64,000 bases of DNA from Belliella filtrata (GTDB taxonomy: Bacteria; Bacteroidota; Bacteroidia; Cytophagales; Cyclobacteriaceae): NCBI RefSeq assembly GCF_022549775.1, contig NZ_JAKZGP010000007.1:48714-112713 (forward strand), given 5' to 3'. Position 1 is the stretch's first letter. Each line of letters starts with the position of its first letter. The notes beneath the pieces are model-generated. The model was not told where the DNA came from. It saw nothing but the letters and a program-made list of their open reading frames with translations, and searched no databases. The translations under genes were made by a program, and so were the position numbers. Below are positions 27,167 to 36,070 of the stretch, piece after piece.

Positions 27167-28273
27167 TTATATGCCTTTAGTAAATTGAGATGTGATAAAA
27201 TCTACAATTTTGTGATGGTCTTGGGTCTCCTCCCAAATTTTAAGCTGTTTGTCAGCTCCTGTACCTTCTTTGAGGATCTGATGTACATAGTTAATCTCCT
27301 CTCTACTACCAAGCTCATCTACGACATCATCTACAAAATCAAGTAATTCAACCATCAATTCTCTGTATTCGACTTCTTTGTTTTCTCCGAAATCTATCAT
27401 TTTACCGTCGATTCCATAGCGTGCTGCTCTGAATTTATTTTCTCTTATCAGTGCGATTCGATAGATGTTGAAACTGGTGTTGGAAAGGTTCATTTTGTAG
27501 AGCTTCGCGACTACAGCTTGTATCAAAGCGACGATGCAGATGGTTTCTTGAACTGTCAAGCACATGTCACATATTCTGAATTCAATGGTGCTGAAAAAAG
27601 GATGCATTCTTAGGTCCCACCAGATTTTTTTTGGATTGTCAATGCAATTAGTTTTTACCAAAGTATTTAAGTAGCTATCATAGGCTTGTACTGTGTCAAA
27701 GTATTCTGGAAGACCAGTTCGAGGGAATTTCGCAAATACTTTTGCTCTATAAGCTTTGAACCCGGTGTTTCTTCCTTCCCAAAAAGGAGAGTTCGCTGAT
27801 AGGGCATAGATGTGGGGTAAGAAATAGCATGCTTGATTCATGATTTTCAAGGCTATTTCCCTATTCTCTATACCCACATGAACATGAAGACCAAAGATTA
27901 GGTTGCTTCGTGCAGTGTCCTGAAGCTCATTGACTATGTTATGATACCTTGGATCATCTGTGATCTGCTGATCTTGCCATTTAGAAAATGGGTGTGTACC
28001 AGAGGCTCCGACTACCAAAGCTTGTTTGGCAGCGAGCTCTACTATTTTATGCCTTAAATAAGCTACTTCATTTTTGGCGTCCGTGATATTTTTACAAATA
28101 TTGGTACCTACCTCCACCACTGATTGGTGCATTTCGGATTTTACCTGCTCTTTCAGAAAAATCTTTGCGCCATCCACGATTTTGGACATGTGGGAGCGAA
28201 GGTCACGAGTATGAGGGTCTATGATTTGGTATTCTTCTTCAACCCCTAAAGTAAAAACAGGTAATTTTTTCAT
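27167..28273 (-). CDS. Carboxylate-amine ligase, glutamate-cysteine ligase type 2 (YbdK-like)
   Basis: A 368-residue member of the GCS2/YbdK family. The N-terminus FTLGVEEEYQIIDPHTRDLRS is the family signature, with the metal- and ATP-binding EEEYQ. Further signs are HVHVGIENREIAL, ANSPFWEGRNTGFKAYRA and IEFRICDMCLTVQE. These enzymes form a gamma-amide bond between a glutamate-like carboxylate and an amine. It begins 1 bp after the ATP-grasp gene, so they are co-translated. The family fit is strong; substrates are not known. Confidence 0.88.
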   Translation of the reverse strand: MKKLPVFTLGVEEEYQIIDPHTRDLRSHMSKIVDGAKIFLKEQVKSEMHQSVVEVGTNICKNITDAKNEVAYLRHKIVELAAKQALVVGASGTHPFSKWQDQQITDDPRYHNIVNELQDTARSNLIFGLHVHVGIENREIALKIMNQACYFLPHIYALSANSPFWEGRNTGFKAYRAKVFAKFPRTGLPEYFDTVQAYDSYLNTLVKTNCIDNPKKIWWDLRMHPFFSTIEFRICDMCLTVQETICIVALIQAVVAKLYKMNLSNTSFNIYRIALIRENKFRAARYGIDGKMIDFGENKEVEYRELMVELLDFVDDVVDELGSREEINYVHQILKEGTGADKQLKIWEETQDHHKIVDFITSQFTKGI

Positions 28274-28274
28274 C

Positions 28275-29231
28275 TTAAAAACGTTTTGCTGAATTCACTG
28301 CATCTTTCATAAATTTTCCCCAAGTCAAGTTGATTTGACCTGGTTTTTGACTTTTTGCATAGGATATGGCCAATTTTGCAGATTCTTCCACTACCCATTC
28401 AAAATTTTCTTGACCTACTGAATTGATATCCGCGTCAGGTGCAGGGTTTCCAAAGTCAATTGCATAAGGAATCCCATCTCTAACCGCAAATTCCACGGTG
28501 TTGAAATCATATCCTAAACCTTGACATAGCGCTATGGTATATTCTTTAACCTTGGTAAGTAGCTTCTTTGAAGCTGGAGGACCATCTATCACATAGCGCA
28601 GGTGATGAGGATTGCGTGGTTCATACTGCATGATCCTCACCGCTTTTCCACCTAAGCAATACACCCTGAAGTATTCTGTAAAGACAATTTCTTCTTGAAG
28701 CAGCATTACCAACTGTCCAGTTTCTCTATGCTTTTGGAAAAACTCTTCTTTACTTTCTAATCTATATACGTTTTTCCAACCACCACCAGCATAAGGCTTC
28801 ATATAGGCAGGGAATTTCACATATTCAAAGATTCCTTCCCAATCCAAAGGCATTTTTAAGTTCCTAAATGACTTAGCAGTAGTATCAGTAGGATGCTCTA
28901 CAGAAGGTAATAATACTGTATTGGGTAAGGGAACACCAAGTGTGTCTGCGAGGGCATTGTTGAAAAACTTATCATCTGCTGACCACCAAAATGGGTTATT
29001 GATCACTGCTGTTCCTGTCAATGCAGCATTTTTCAGGTAAGCCCTATAGAAAGGGACGTCTTGAGATATCCTGTCTATGATTACTGCATATTCTGTCAAT
29101 TGATTTTGTACCACTTTATCAATGGTGACAGCTTCGGCCACTATTCCTTTGATGTTTTGTTGATTTACTCTTTCTATAAATGCATGGGGAAAAGTGTCTT
29201 CCATGCCAAAAAGAATTCCAATTTTTTTCAT
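28275..29231 (-). CDS. ATP-grasp ligase (D-Ala-D-Ala ligase/RimK-like)
   Basis: A 318-residue ATP-grasp enzyme. Seen: MKKIGILFGMEDTFPHAFIE at the N-terminus, FPAYMKPYAGGGWKNVYR (nucleotide-binding lysine and glycine-rich loop), VMLLQEEIVFTEYFRVYCLG, and the metal site near NTVEFAVRDGIPYAIDFGNP. It would join a carboxylate to an amine via an acyl phosphate. It is the second gene of the operon, 115 bp after the esterase gene and 1 bp before the YbdK-like gene. Confidence 0.82.
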   Translation of the reverse strand: MKKIGILFGMEDTFPHAFIERVNQQNIKGIVAEAVTIDKVVQNQLTEYAVIIDRISQDVPFYRAYLKNAALTGTAVINNPFWWSADDKFFNNALADTLGVPLPNTVLLPSVEHPTDTTAKSFRNLKMPLDWEGIFEYVKFPAYMKPYAGGGWKNVYRLESKEEFFQKHRETGQLVMLLQEEIVFTEYFRVYCLGGKAVRIMQYEPRNPHHLRYVIDGPPASKKLLTKVKEYTIALCQGLGYDFNTVEFAVRDGIPYAIDFGNPAPDADINSVGQENFEWVVEESAKLAISYAKSQKPGQINLTWGKFMKDAVNSAKRF

Positions 29232-29346
29232 GTTCTTTTATTTAGTTTTTCTTTTAATACTCAATTTCTAAAGAGATTCTTCGGCTTCTTAAAATAGATT
29301 TTGCTGTCAAGAAATCTTTTACGCTAAAACTTATAAGTTTAAATAA

Positions 29347-30060
29347 TTAGTTGAATTTAATTCTGGATAGGTAATGAGGAAACATTTCTTTCCATACTGG
29401 CCAATCATGGTTTCGGTCTTTGCGAACATCTAGCCAATGACCCACCCGCTTTCCTTCAAGTACATCACTGAGCTTTATATTTGCCTCAAAGCAAATGTCC
29501 CAGTTTGAAGTGCCTAATACAATGTCCATTTTCCATAATTCTCCATCATGTAGATCTCTGAGAAACTCCAATGGGGAGTGGTAATAGATGTCTTCGTGCT
29601 GATAACCGTGCATGAAGCTTCTGATCTCAAAGGCTCCAGACATTGAAAACATATGACTAACATAACCAGGGTGACGAAACGCAAAGTTGGCAGCATGATA
29701 GCCACCAAAACTACAGCCAGCCATCACTACTTTGCCTACTGGGGTGTTGTATCTGATTTTCTCTACGATATCATGGCAAATCATACGGTCATAGGCAGCA
29801 TGGTTTTGAATGCGGTCATGAGGATGAATTCCTTTATTGTAAAAACTATCACGGTCGTTGCTCATGGGGCAAAATACCTGAACCAAACCTTGCTCGATAA
29901 ACCAACGTGCTGATTCAATTAATCCCATGTCTCTGTTTTCATGAAATGAACCCATGGAAGTAGGGAACAACACCACAGGATACCCGGCGTGGCCAAAAAC
30001 AAGCATTTCAACGTCTCTGTGAAGATGTGGCGAGTACCACTTAAAATATTCTTCTTTCAT
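29347..30060 (-). CDS. Esterase D-like alpha/beta hydrolase
   Basis: A 237-residue serine hydrolase of the putative esterase family. The nucleophile elbow is AGCSFGGYHA with S117, and the final histidine lies in RKDRNHDWPVWKEMFPHYL. The start MKEEYFKWYSPHLHRDVEMLVFGHAG is typical of this Bacteroidota group. No signal peptide. It is the first gene of the amidoligase operon, so it may release or transfer the ligated product. Confidence 0.82.
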   Translation of the reverse strand: MKEEYFKWYSPHLHRDVEMLVFGHAGYPVVLFPTSMGSFHENRDMGLIESARWFIEQGLVQVFCPMSNDRDSFYNKGIHPHDRIQNHAAYDRMICHDIVEKIRYNTPVGKVVMAGCSFGGYHAANFAFRHPGYVSHMFSMSGAFEIRSFMHGYQHEDIYYHSPLEFLRDLHDGELWKMDIVLGTSNWDICFEANIKLSDVLEGKRVGHWLDVRKDRNHDWPVWKEMFPHYLSRIKFN

Positions 30061-30208
30061 ATTAAATAATTTGTGCTTCGTCTATTAATATTAAGAGTAA
30101 TTCATCAAAGTCAAAAAAAAATCCTCGATTAATTTCAATATCAGTATAAAATTGGGTTTGGAGAATTTAAAATGATTTTTTATTTGCAGGCAAGAAGTTA
30201 AGGGACTT

Positions 30209-30317
30209 GGACTCAACTATCAACATTTCGAACCGACTTTCAAATGATGTTGATATATTAAATACTCTATATCAAGATATAGTTTTCATGATTTCTTCTT
30301 TTAGGTTAAAGATTTAA
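30209..30317 (+). pseudogene. Recombinase C-terminal fragment
   Basis: About 109 bases encode the last about 35 residues of a serine recombinase (STINISNRLSNDVDIL ... SSFRLKI) with its own stop. They match, at about 97% by eye, the reverse strand at 43004-43110 inside the recombinase pseudogene, in inverted orientation. The homology starts abruptly at GGACTCAAC, and no upstream part of a recombinase is present here. It marks the edge of a second, deleted integration. Confidence 0.75.
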
Positions 30318-30550
30318 TTATGAAGCATCACCAGGATTCAGCCTCCACTGAATGCAAGAGGAAACGAAATAAATAGTAAGCAAAGCGCCACTGCTTTATG
30401 CCCTAGTCTCTTGCCATGTGTGGGGGATGACATCCTAAATCGCTGAGAAATTGAATAGAAAATAAAACTGACAGCTTCAAGCAATCATTAGTATTTGAGA
30501 AATGGAAAACTATCTTAAAGCGGCTGCTTTTAACTGTAAAGTCATCAATG

Positions 30551-30685
30551 ATGCGACAGGCGGAGATTTATTATAAAGATATTCTGTCGGGATTGCTGAC
30601 CAAATCGGATGATGGGGAGTATGTATTTCAAAATGCTAAGCAAAATATTCAAGGTTCTGTTCTGGTGTTTTACCCTTTTTTATAA
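30551..30685 (+). pseudogene. HipA N-terminal stub
   Basis: A 44-residue frame starting MRQAEIYYKDILSGLLTKSD and continuing DGEYVF, which closely resembles the first strand-turn-strand of the HipA N-terminal domain. After EYVF the similarity is lost and the frame stops. The kinase domain is absent and no hipB lies upstream. The bases between 30318 and 30550 contain no other recognisable gene. The call rests on a short match, so it is tentative. Confidence 0.5.
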
Positions 30686-30796
30686 CATCTTATTTTAGAC
30701 GTTAATTTACAATAGAAAATAGGCTTAAAATATTGGAAAACAAAAATCAGCTGAAATATAACTTTGACAAAATATGCCATTTATGCCGAACTTATA

Positions 30797-30804
30797 TAAA
30801 TTTG
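30797..30804 (+). promoter_or_regulatory. -7 promoter element of the AbiE-like pair
   Basis: TAAATTTG fits the Bacteroidota -7 consensus TAnnTTTG exactly. It lies 27 bp before the TTG at 30832, which supports a start there or at ATG 30871 rather than further upstream. No -33 TTTG is found at the usual distance. Confidence 0.4.
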
Positions 30805-30831
30805 TGTTATATTTATCAAATAAAAACAATT

Positions 30832-31557
30832 TTGGCAGAAACGTTAGGGAAAAATATCGGTCGCTATTTTATGGAAAGTGAAAGACTTTCCAAGCAGAAG
30901 CTTGTGGAGTCAATAAAAAAGGATTTTCCATCCTGGTCTGATAACACAATCAATATGTACCTGTCCAAACTAAAAAAAGAGGGGGTAATAAATACTCCTT
31001 CCAGAGGGATATATGAGATGGATCGTAGCATTCCTTTTCAACCCAATATTTCAAATAATTTAAAGAAATTATTTAATAAGGTAAAACATGAATTCCCTTA
31101 TATCGCTTTTTGTATTTGGGATACGTTGTGGTTAAATGATTTTATGCGTCATCAGCCATTTAAACATTATGTCGTTATTGAAGTAGAAAAAGATGCGTCT
31201 GAATCTGTATTTGCCTTTCTAAGAGAAAGCAATAAAAACGTTTTCTTTAATCCTGGTGAGGAAATATTTGACCGATACATTCATAATCAAGATAAAGTTC
31301 TTATTGTGAAAAATATGGTTTCGGAGTCTCCTTTGATGGAAAAAGATAAAATTAATATCCCTGCATTGGAAAAGTTATTGGTGGATATGTTGATAGATAC
31401 AACACTTTTTTCGGCACAGCAAAATGAAAGAGAGTTTATTATAAGAAGTGTAATGCAGAAATACACTTTAAACCAATTGAAGATGCGTAGATATGCCGCC
31501 CGAAGAAACAGAGAAGAAGAAATTGAAATACTGATAAATATAAGTTTGGCAAAATAA
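30832..31557 (+). CDS. AbiEi-like antitoxin/regulator (winged-helix)
   Basis: A protein of about 241 residues. The N-terminal region FPSWSDNTINMYLSKLKKEGVINTPSRGIYEM looks like a winged helix-turn-helix, as in AbiEi-type antitoxins that repress their own operon. The middle part (YIAFCIWDTLWLNDFMRH, KHYVVIEVEKDASESVFAFL) matches the DUF6577-like group that pairs with nucleotidyltransferase toxins. The start is uncertain: the frame opens at 30733, TTG 30832 gives MAETLGKNIGRYF, and ATG 30871 is next. The toxin gene follows within about 26 bp. The module shows no decay despite the broken DNA around it. Confidence 0.7.
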   Translation: MAETLGKNIGRYFMESERLSKQKLVESIKKDFPSWSDNTINMYLSKLKKEGVINTPSRGIYEMDRSIPFQPNISNNLKKLFNKVKHEFPYIAFCIWDTLWLNDFMRHQPFKHYVVIEVEKDASESVFAFLRESNKNVFFNPGEEIFDRYIHNQDKVLIVKNMVSESPLMEKDKINIPALEKLLVDMLIDTTLFSAQQNEREFIIRSVMQKYTLNQLKMRRYAARRNREEEIEILINISLAK

Positions 31558-31583
31558 TGTTATTTGTGCCAATAATATAAAAC

Positions 31584-32624
31584 CTGATAGATACAAAATC
31601 ATACACAATAGAATGGATTACCAACTTAAGAAATAAGTTGGGAAAGCGAATTGACCCAAAGCTTATTGAAAAAGTAATATATGCTTTAACACTTTTGGAG
31701 CAACTGCAATTGAATAATCTGAATTTTGTGTTTAAAGGCGGAACGGCTCTACTTTTAGCAACGGAAATACCTAAGCGGTTTTCGATAGATATTGACATCA
31801 TTACAGAAGAACCTGAGGATAAAATCAAGGAGGTTTTAGAAAAGATAAGCCAATTAGAAATGTTTATCCGTTGGGAAGGTAATAACGACCGAAAACATAC
31901 GCCAGATGCACCCATCGGACATTTCAAGATGTTTTATAAAAGTGTTGTAGATAGTCACGAAGAGCCGATACTATTGGATTTATTATACACGTCCAATACA
32001 TACCCTGAAACAAAAGAATATCCAATAAATCATAATTGGTTAGCCACGTCGGGGAAAAATACGATAGTTGTATTGCCAACGTTTGAGGCTATTTTGGGAG
32101 ATAAGTTAACGGCTTTTGCACCCAAAACCACAGGCATATTATATTCAAAACACCGTCCAGTCGAAATCATTAAACAATTGTACGACATAGGATTTTTGTT
32201 TGACCAAATAACTGACCTCAACGTAGTAAAAGAAAGTTATTCGAGAGTGGTGCAAGAAGAAATCGGCTATCGAAAGTTAAATATGGATGCTGACGAGGTA
32301 TTGAAAGACACCTGGCAGACTTGCTATACATTGGCGGAAAGAGATACAAAATCTGATGAATTCAAGCACCTACAATTGGGGATTAAGAACTTTACAAATT
32401 TTATTATTGACCGTTTTTCAATCGTAGAAGCCATAACAGCATCATCTAAAGTTGCCTATCTGACATCATTACTGAATAAAGAAAATCAGGAAATCGAACG
32501 GTTTAAAAATCCGTTGGAAATCAAAGATTGGTTGATTGATGAGCAAACATACAATAAATTGAATAAGTTAAAAAAGACCAATCCGGAAGCATTTTTCTAT
32601 TGGTATAAGAGTATTAATAATTAA
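31584..32624 (+). CDS. AbiEii/AbiGii-type nucleotidyltransferase toxin
   Basis: A protein of about 346 residues with the nucleotidyltransferase signature FVFKGGTALLLATEIPKRFS followed by IDIDII, which supplies the G-S/T and D-x-D metal site of AbiEii toxins. Members modify tRNA or other RNAs and are held in check by AbiEi. The family-like N-terminus (IDTKSYTIEWITNLRNKLGKRIDP) runs back to a CTG at 31584, with a stop at 31578; the first standard codon is TTG 31638, which would drop conserved residues. So either CTG is used or the original ATG was lost. It forms a two-gene operon with the upstream regulator, as in type IV toxin-antitoxin systems. Confidence 0.8.
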   Translation: MIDTKSYTIEWITNLRNKLGKRIDPKLIEKVIYALTLLEQLQLNNLNFVFKGGTALLLATEIPKRFSIDIDIITEEPEDKIKEVLEKISQLEMFIRWEGNNDRKHTPDAPIGHFKMFYKSVVDSHEEPILLDLLYTSNTYPETKEYPINHNWLATSGKNTIVVLPTFEAILGDKLTAFAPKTTGILYSKHRPVEIIKQLYDIGFLFDQITDLNVVKESYSRVVQEEIGYRKLNMDADEVLKDTWQTCYTLAERDTKSDEFKHLQLGIKNFTNFIIDRFSIVEAITASSKVAYLTSLLNKENQEIERFKNPLEIKDWLIDEQTYNKLNKLKKTNPEAFFYWYKSINN

Positions 32625-32704
32625 GAGCAAATTATTTTAACAGAAAACTTGGAACAGGGTCAAGTGGGTATTTATCATGAAGCGATAATCATTTTCAGCC
32701 CATC

Positions 32705-32772
32705 AAAAACTTTGCTTCAGCAACAGCCTCTATATCCTCGAAAAAGTTCAATATAATTCCGCCTCCCGCTAG
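32705..32772 (-). repeat. Dispersed 68-bp repeat, copy A
   Basis: Read on the minus strand this segment (GCGGGAGGCGGAATTATATT, then the AACTTTTTCGAGGATATAGA core) matches the plus strand at 44922-44990 with a few changes. Both copies lie in gene-poor scar DNA near recombinase pieces. The stretch could be a gene end or a non-coding repeat. Confidence 0.6.
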
Positions 32773-33201
32773 TCGAGTGGAGTTGGCAGGATTACAAATC
32801 TTAACAAGTAAGTGATTTATGTTTTTTTAAATAAACATATATTTTATATAATTTAAATTGTTGTAAATACCGTTTATGTTTAAATATGTTTTATTTAAAT
32901 AATTTTTAACACTGGTTTTAACTATTTGGTAAATTATTTGTTGTAATTTTAAACTAGTTGTTTGCCAAGAAATCAACCTATCACCTAGAAGTATTTTTCT
33001 TGGATATCTAGCATCTTAAGTGATGTGTATTTTGAGTATCGTTTCTTCAAGTTTATTTGAGTGAAACATTTCCTCTTTTGAAGGAAAAACAATTTGATTT
33101 AACTCTGATTTTCGAGTTTTTAAGCGTAGCGTATCCTTATGAAAGCTTTATATGAAGCGATCATAGCATTTGATTACCCACATTACTAAACCAACTATTA
33201 T
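32773..33201. other. AT-rich intergenic region before the SbnA-like cluster
   Basis: No gene is visible. The sequence is very AT-rich and holds an imperfect inverted repeat, TTTAAATAAACATAT at 32826-32840 against ATATGTTTTATTTAAA at 32884-32899, about 45 bp apart. This region must contain the promoter of the three-gene cluster, but no consensus element stands out. Confidence 0.4.
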
Positions 33202-34212
33202 ATGATCGAATATTTGAATAGAACGATGCAAGTGCCATGCGGCATAACTTCATTCGTGGGAAATACAGGTCTTGTGAGACTTTCCAAACTTTTCCCTGAC
33301 AAGCAGGTATATGGAAAGCTCGAGCTAATGAATCCAGCTGGAAGTATCAAAGATCGTACAGCAAAATTTATCGTGGAAGAGTCCATGAAACATGGACTTA
33401 TCGATAGGAATTCAATAATTGTGGAGAGCACATCTGGTAATATGGGTGTTGGTTTGGCACAAATTTGCTTGTATCATCACCTAAAATTGAAGCTAATCGT
33501 TGACCCCTACATCAATACACAAACCTTGAAACTTATCAAAGCTTATGGCGCTGAAGTGGAAATGGTACAAACACCAGACGAATCTGGTTCTTATCTGAGT
33601 GCTAGAATAGCCAGGGTCAAAGAAATTCTTGAGCAGCATTCCAACGCTTTTTGGGTAGAGCAATATGAAAATCCACTAAACCCGATGACTCATCACAATA
33701 CTTTTAAGGAAATTGAAGAGCAATTGGGTCAAGCCCCAGATTTTATCCTTTCGGCAACTAGTACATGTGGTACTTTAATGGGCTTGGCTGAAGGGAGTTG
33801 GTGTGAAGAGAATCTTGTCAAAGTAATTCCTGTTGATGCTTATGGTAGTGTGATTTTTGGAGGTTCCCCTGCAAAAAGGGTTATACCTGGTTTTGGAGCA
33901 TCTGTTCCTGCCAAGCTTTTAGACAGAAGGCTGATACATCAGCCACAATGGGTTCACGAATGGGAGTGTATTGTAGGCTGCAAAAAATTACTGAGTCAGG
34001 AAGCGATATTGGCAGGTGGCTCCACGGGAGCCTTAGTGGCTGCTGTTGAGAAATTAGAAATGGGACGAGATGAAAAAGCTGTGATCATCATTTGTGACCG
34101 TGGCGAGAGATACCTAGATACTATCTTCTCTGATCAATGGATCTTAGAAAACTTTGGGTACGAAACCTTATCCTTAATCAATGAAAAAGCATATGACTAT
34201 GTGGGGAATTGA
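33202..34212 (+). CDS. SbnA-like PLP-dependent synthase (cysteine synthase superfamily)
   Basis: A 336-residue fold-type II PLP enzyme. The PLP lysine is K50 in LMNPAGSIKDRTA, the phosphate loop is STSGNMGVGLA, and the C-terminus has LAGGSTGALVAA. The short N-terminal lead and FILSATSTCGTLMGLAE place it near SbnA, which makes N-(1-amino-1-carboxyl-2-ethyl)-glutamate from O-phosphoserine and glutamate on the way to 2,3-diaminopropionate, rather than near CysK. No SbnB homologue is present; the next gene encodes an FAD/NAD(P)-binding protein whose start overlaps by 32 bp. The cluster looks biosynthetic. Confidence 0.75.
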   Translation: MIEYLNRTMQVPCGITSFVGNTGLVRLSKLFPDKQVYGKLELMNPAGSIKDRTAKFIVEESMKHGLIDRNSIIVESTSGNMGVGLAQICLYHHLKLKLIVDPYINTQTLKLIKAYGAEVEMVQTPDESGSYLSARIARVKEILEQHSNAFWVEQYENPLNPMTHHNTFKEIEEQLGQAPDFILSATSTCGTLMGLAEGSWCEENLVKVIPVDAYGSVIFGGSPAKRVIPGFGASVPAKLLDRRLIHQPQWVHEWECIVGCKKLLSQEAILAGGSTGALVAAVEKLEMGRDEKAVIIICDRGERYLDTIFSDQWILENFGYETLSLINEKAYDYVGN

Positions 34213-36070
34213 TTCAATAAGAAACCTTTCTTGTCAAAGCAAGTCGTTGCTTGAGGATTTTCACAGTGGCACTTATGCTCAAGAGGCCAATCTAAGAATT
34301 GCAATAGTAGGAGGAGGACCTAGAGGTGCTTATGCGATAGAACGACTTGCAAGTGTATGGAACTCCAAAGGGAAAGGAAAAACTTTAGAAATTGTTTGCT
34401 TCAACAAAACACCTGATTTTGGAACAGGTCCTAATTTTTCAACTTCCCAACCAGCATATTTGTTGATGAATAACCCTATTGGTCAAGTCAATTTTTGGAC
34501 CGAAGAAAAAGAGCAGTTGATTCATGATAGACCAAATTTGGTAGAGTTTATCAAAAGGTACAAAGTTGACAAAGAGAAGCATGTTCAGCCTGACCAATTT
34601 TGCTCACGAGCACTGACTGGATTATATATCAAGCATTGTTTTGTCAAAGTGATAGAAGCATTACCTGCTAATATTAGAGTTCATTTGATAATAGATGAGG
34701 TAGTCAGTCTTCTTGATGAGGAGGGAAAAGTCAAACTTCAAACCCAGTCTGGAATGCTAGGAAGTTTTGATGAAGTTATTTGCTGTTCAGGCCACAGCTA
34801 TACATTGGATACCAAGGAGCGACATATTTATGATGGAAAAATGCAAAACTCTACTAAAGGATTAGTAAATCAAATCTATCCTATAGAGAACATAAGCAAT
34901 CAAAAAGTTAAAGGCGAGAAAGTAGTCGTCAAAGGTCTTGGACTTACAAGTATTGATGTGATCCTTGGACTCACAGAGGGAAGAGGTGGAAAATTTTATC
35001 GAGAAAATGGAAAACTCAAATACTTACCGTCAAGAAATGAACCACATTCAATTTATGCATATTCTAGATCTGGGATCCCAATGATGGCCAGACAGCCTCC
35101 ACTGGCTGATAAAGTTTTTACTTTGAGGTTCTTTTCTCAAGAATCGGTTGATTATTTATGTCGTAGCTTCAATAAACTTGACTTTAGGAAGCAAGTTTTA
35201 CCTTTCATAGTGCATGAGTTTCGATACCAATATGTAATGCATTTGTTACACTTTTACACCAATCAGCATATCCCTCAAGACAAAACTTTGTGTGACTTGG
35301 AACATTGTGCAGGACTCTTATTTCCAGGTTTCAAACCATTTGATTTGAATGAATTTCTTAGTCCAAAGTTCAGCTCTATACGGGCGCCACATCAAGCTGT
35401 GAAATACCTGAGATTGAGTGCAAACCCAGATAAAGCTAAACCTTTACAAGCTTCTCGTATTGCTATGTCAGCCCTTTGGGCAAAAATATACCCTTTATGT
35501 CAGCAACTTTATGCTTTTGGGAAATTGACGGGAACAAGTCAGCGTTATTTTGACAGGCATTTTTATAAGAAAATACAACGCACAGCATTTGGCCCGCCCA
35601 AAGAGAATGTAGAAAAGCTTTTGGCATTAGCAGACACAAGTATTTTGAGTTTCGGAAAAGGTGAGTTAGCAAAAACAAATAAAGTTGCAGTGCACAATGC
35701 GTCCGGCAAACCTGAACATAATAAAATTGCAAAGACCTGTATTGATGCCAGAATTGCAAAGTCAGCTGGATTTGCTACTCAGCCAGAGTATATTCAACGA
35801 CTTTTGAATTTACAAAACGTCAACTTTTTTGATAATGATGGCTATACCCCTGGTTGTCTGGCTTTGGATCAAATAGGTAGGGTAGTCAGTCAAGAAAGGA
35901 TTTGTATGTATGGAGTACCTACTGAAGGATGGACACTAGATAATGAAAGTTTATCGAGAACAAACAATAACCTACTATCCAATTGGATTCAAACGAGTTT
36001 AATAAAATATACTAAAAATGAAATATTTGCCTTTAACACCCATTTTACACCCTTGGATAGAAGAGCTTAA
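34181..36070 (+). CDS. FAD/NAD(P)-binding oxidoreductase
   Basis: A 629-residue flavoprotein. A Rossmann dinucleotide fold is seen near residues 38-60 (IAIVGGGPRGAYAIERLA), followed by CFNKTPDFGTGPNFS and a second nucleotide-binding segment KVVVKGLGLTSIDVILGLTEG. It belongs to the FAD-NAD(P)-binding group (NAD_binding_9). Starts at 34181, 34193 and 34199 are all possible. It overlaps the SbnA-like gene upstream and the PLP decarboxylase gene downstream (53 bp). In place of SbnB it could oxidise the amino-acid conjugate, but this is inference. Confidence 0.7.
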   Translation: MKKHMTMWGIDSIRNLSCQSKSLLEDFHSGTYAQEANLRIAIVGGGPRGAYAIERLASVWNSKGKGKTLEIVCFNKTPDFGTGPNFSTSQPAYLLMNNPIGQVNFWTEEKEQLIHDRPNLVEFIKRYKVDKEKHVQPDQFCSRALTGLYIKHCFVKVIEALPANIRVHLIIDEVVSLLDEEGKVKLQTQSGMLGSFDEVICCSGHSYTLDTKERHIYDGKMQNSTKGLVNQIYPIENISNQKVKGEKVVVKGLGLTSIDVILGLTEGRGGKFYRENGKLKYLPSRNEPHSIYAYSRSGIPMMARQPPLADKVFTLRFFSQESVDYLCRSFNKLDFRKQVLPFIVHEFRYQYVMHLLHFYTNQHIPQDKTLCDLEHCAGLLFPGFKPFDLNEFLSPKFSSIRAPHQAVKYLRLSANPDKAKPLQASRIAMSALWAKIYPLCQQLYAFGKLTGTSQRYFDRHFYKKIQRTAFGPPKENVEKLLALADTSILSFGKGELAKTNKVAVHNASGKPEHNKIAKTCIDARIAKSAGFATQPEYIQRLLNLQNVNFFDNDGYTPGCLALDQIGRVVSQERICMYGVPTEGWTLDNESLSRTNNNLLSNWIQTSLIKYTKNEIFAFNTHFTPLDRRA

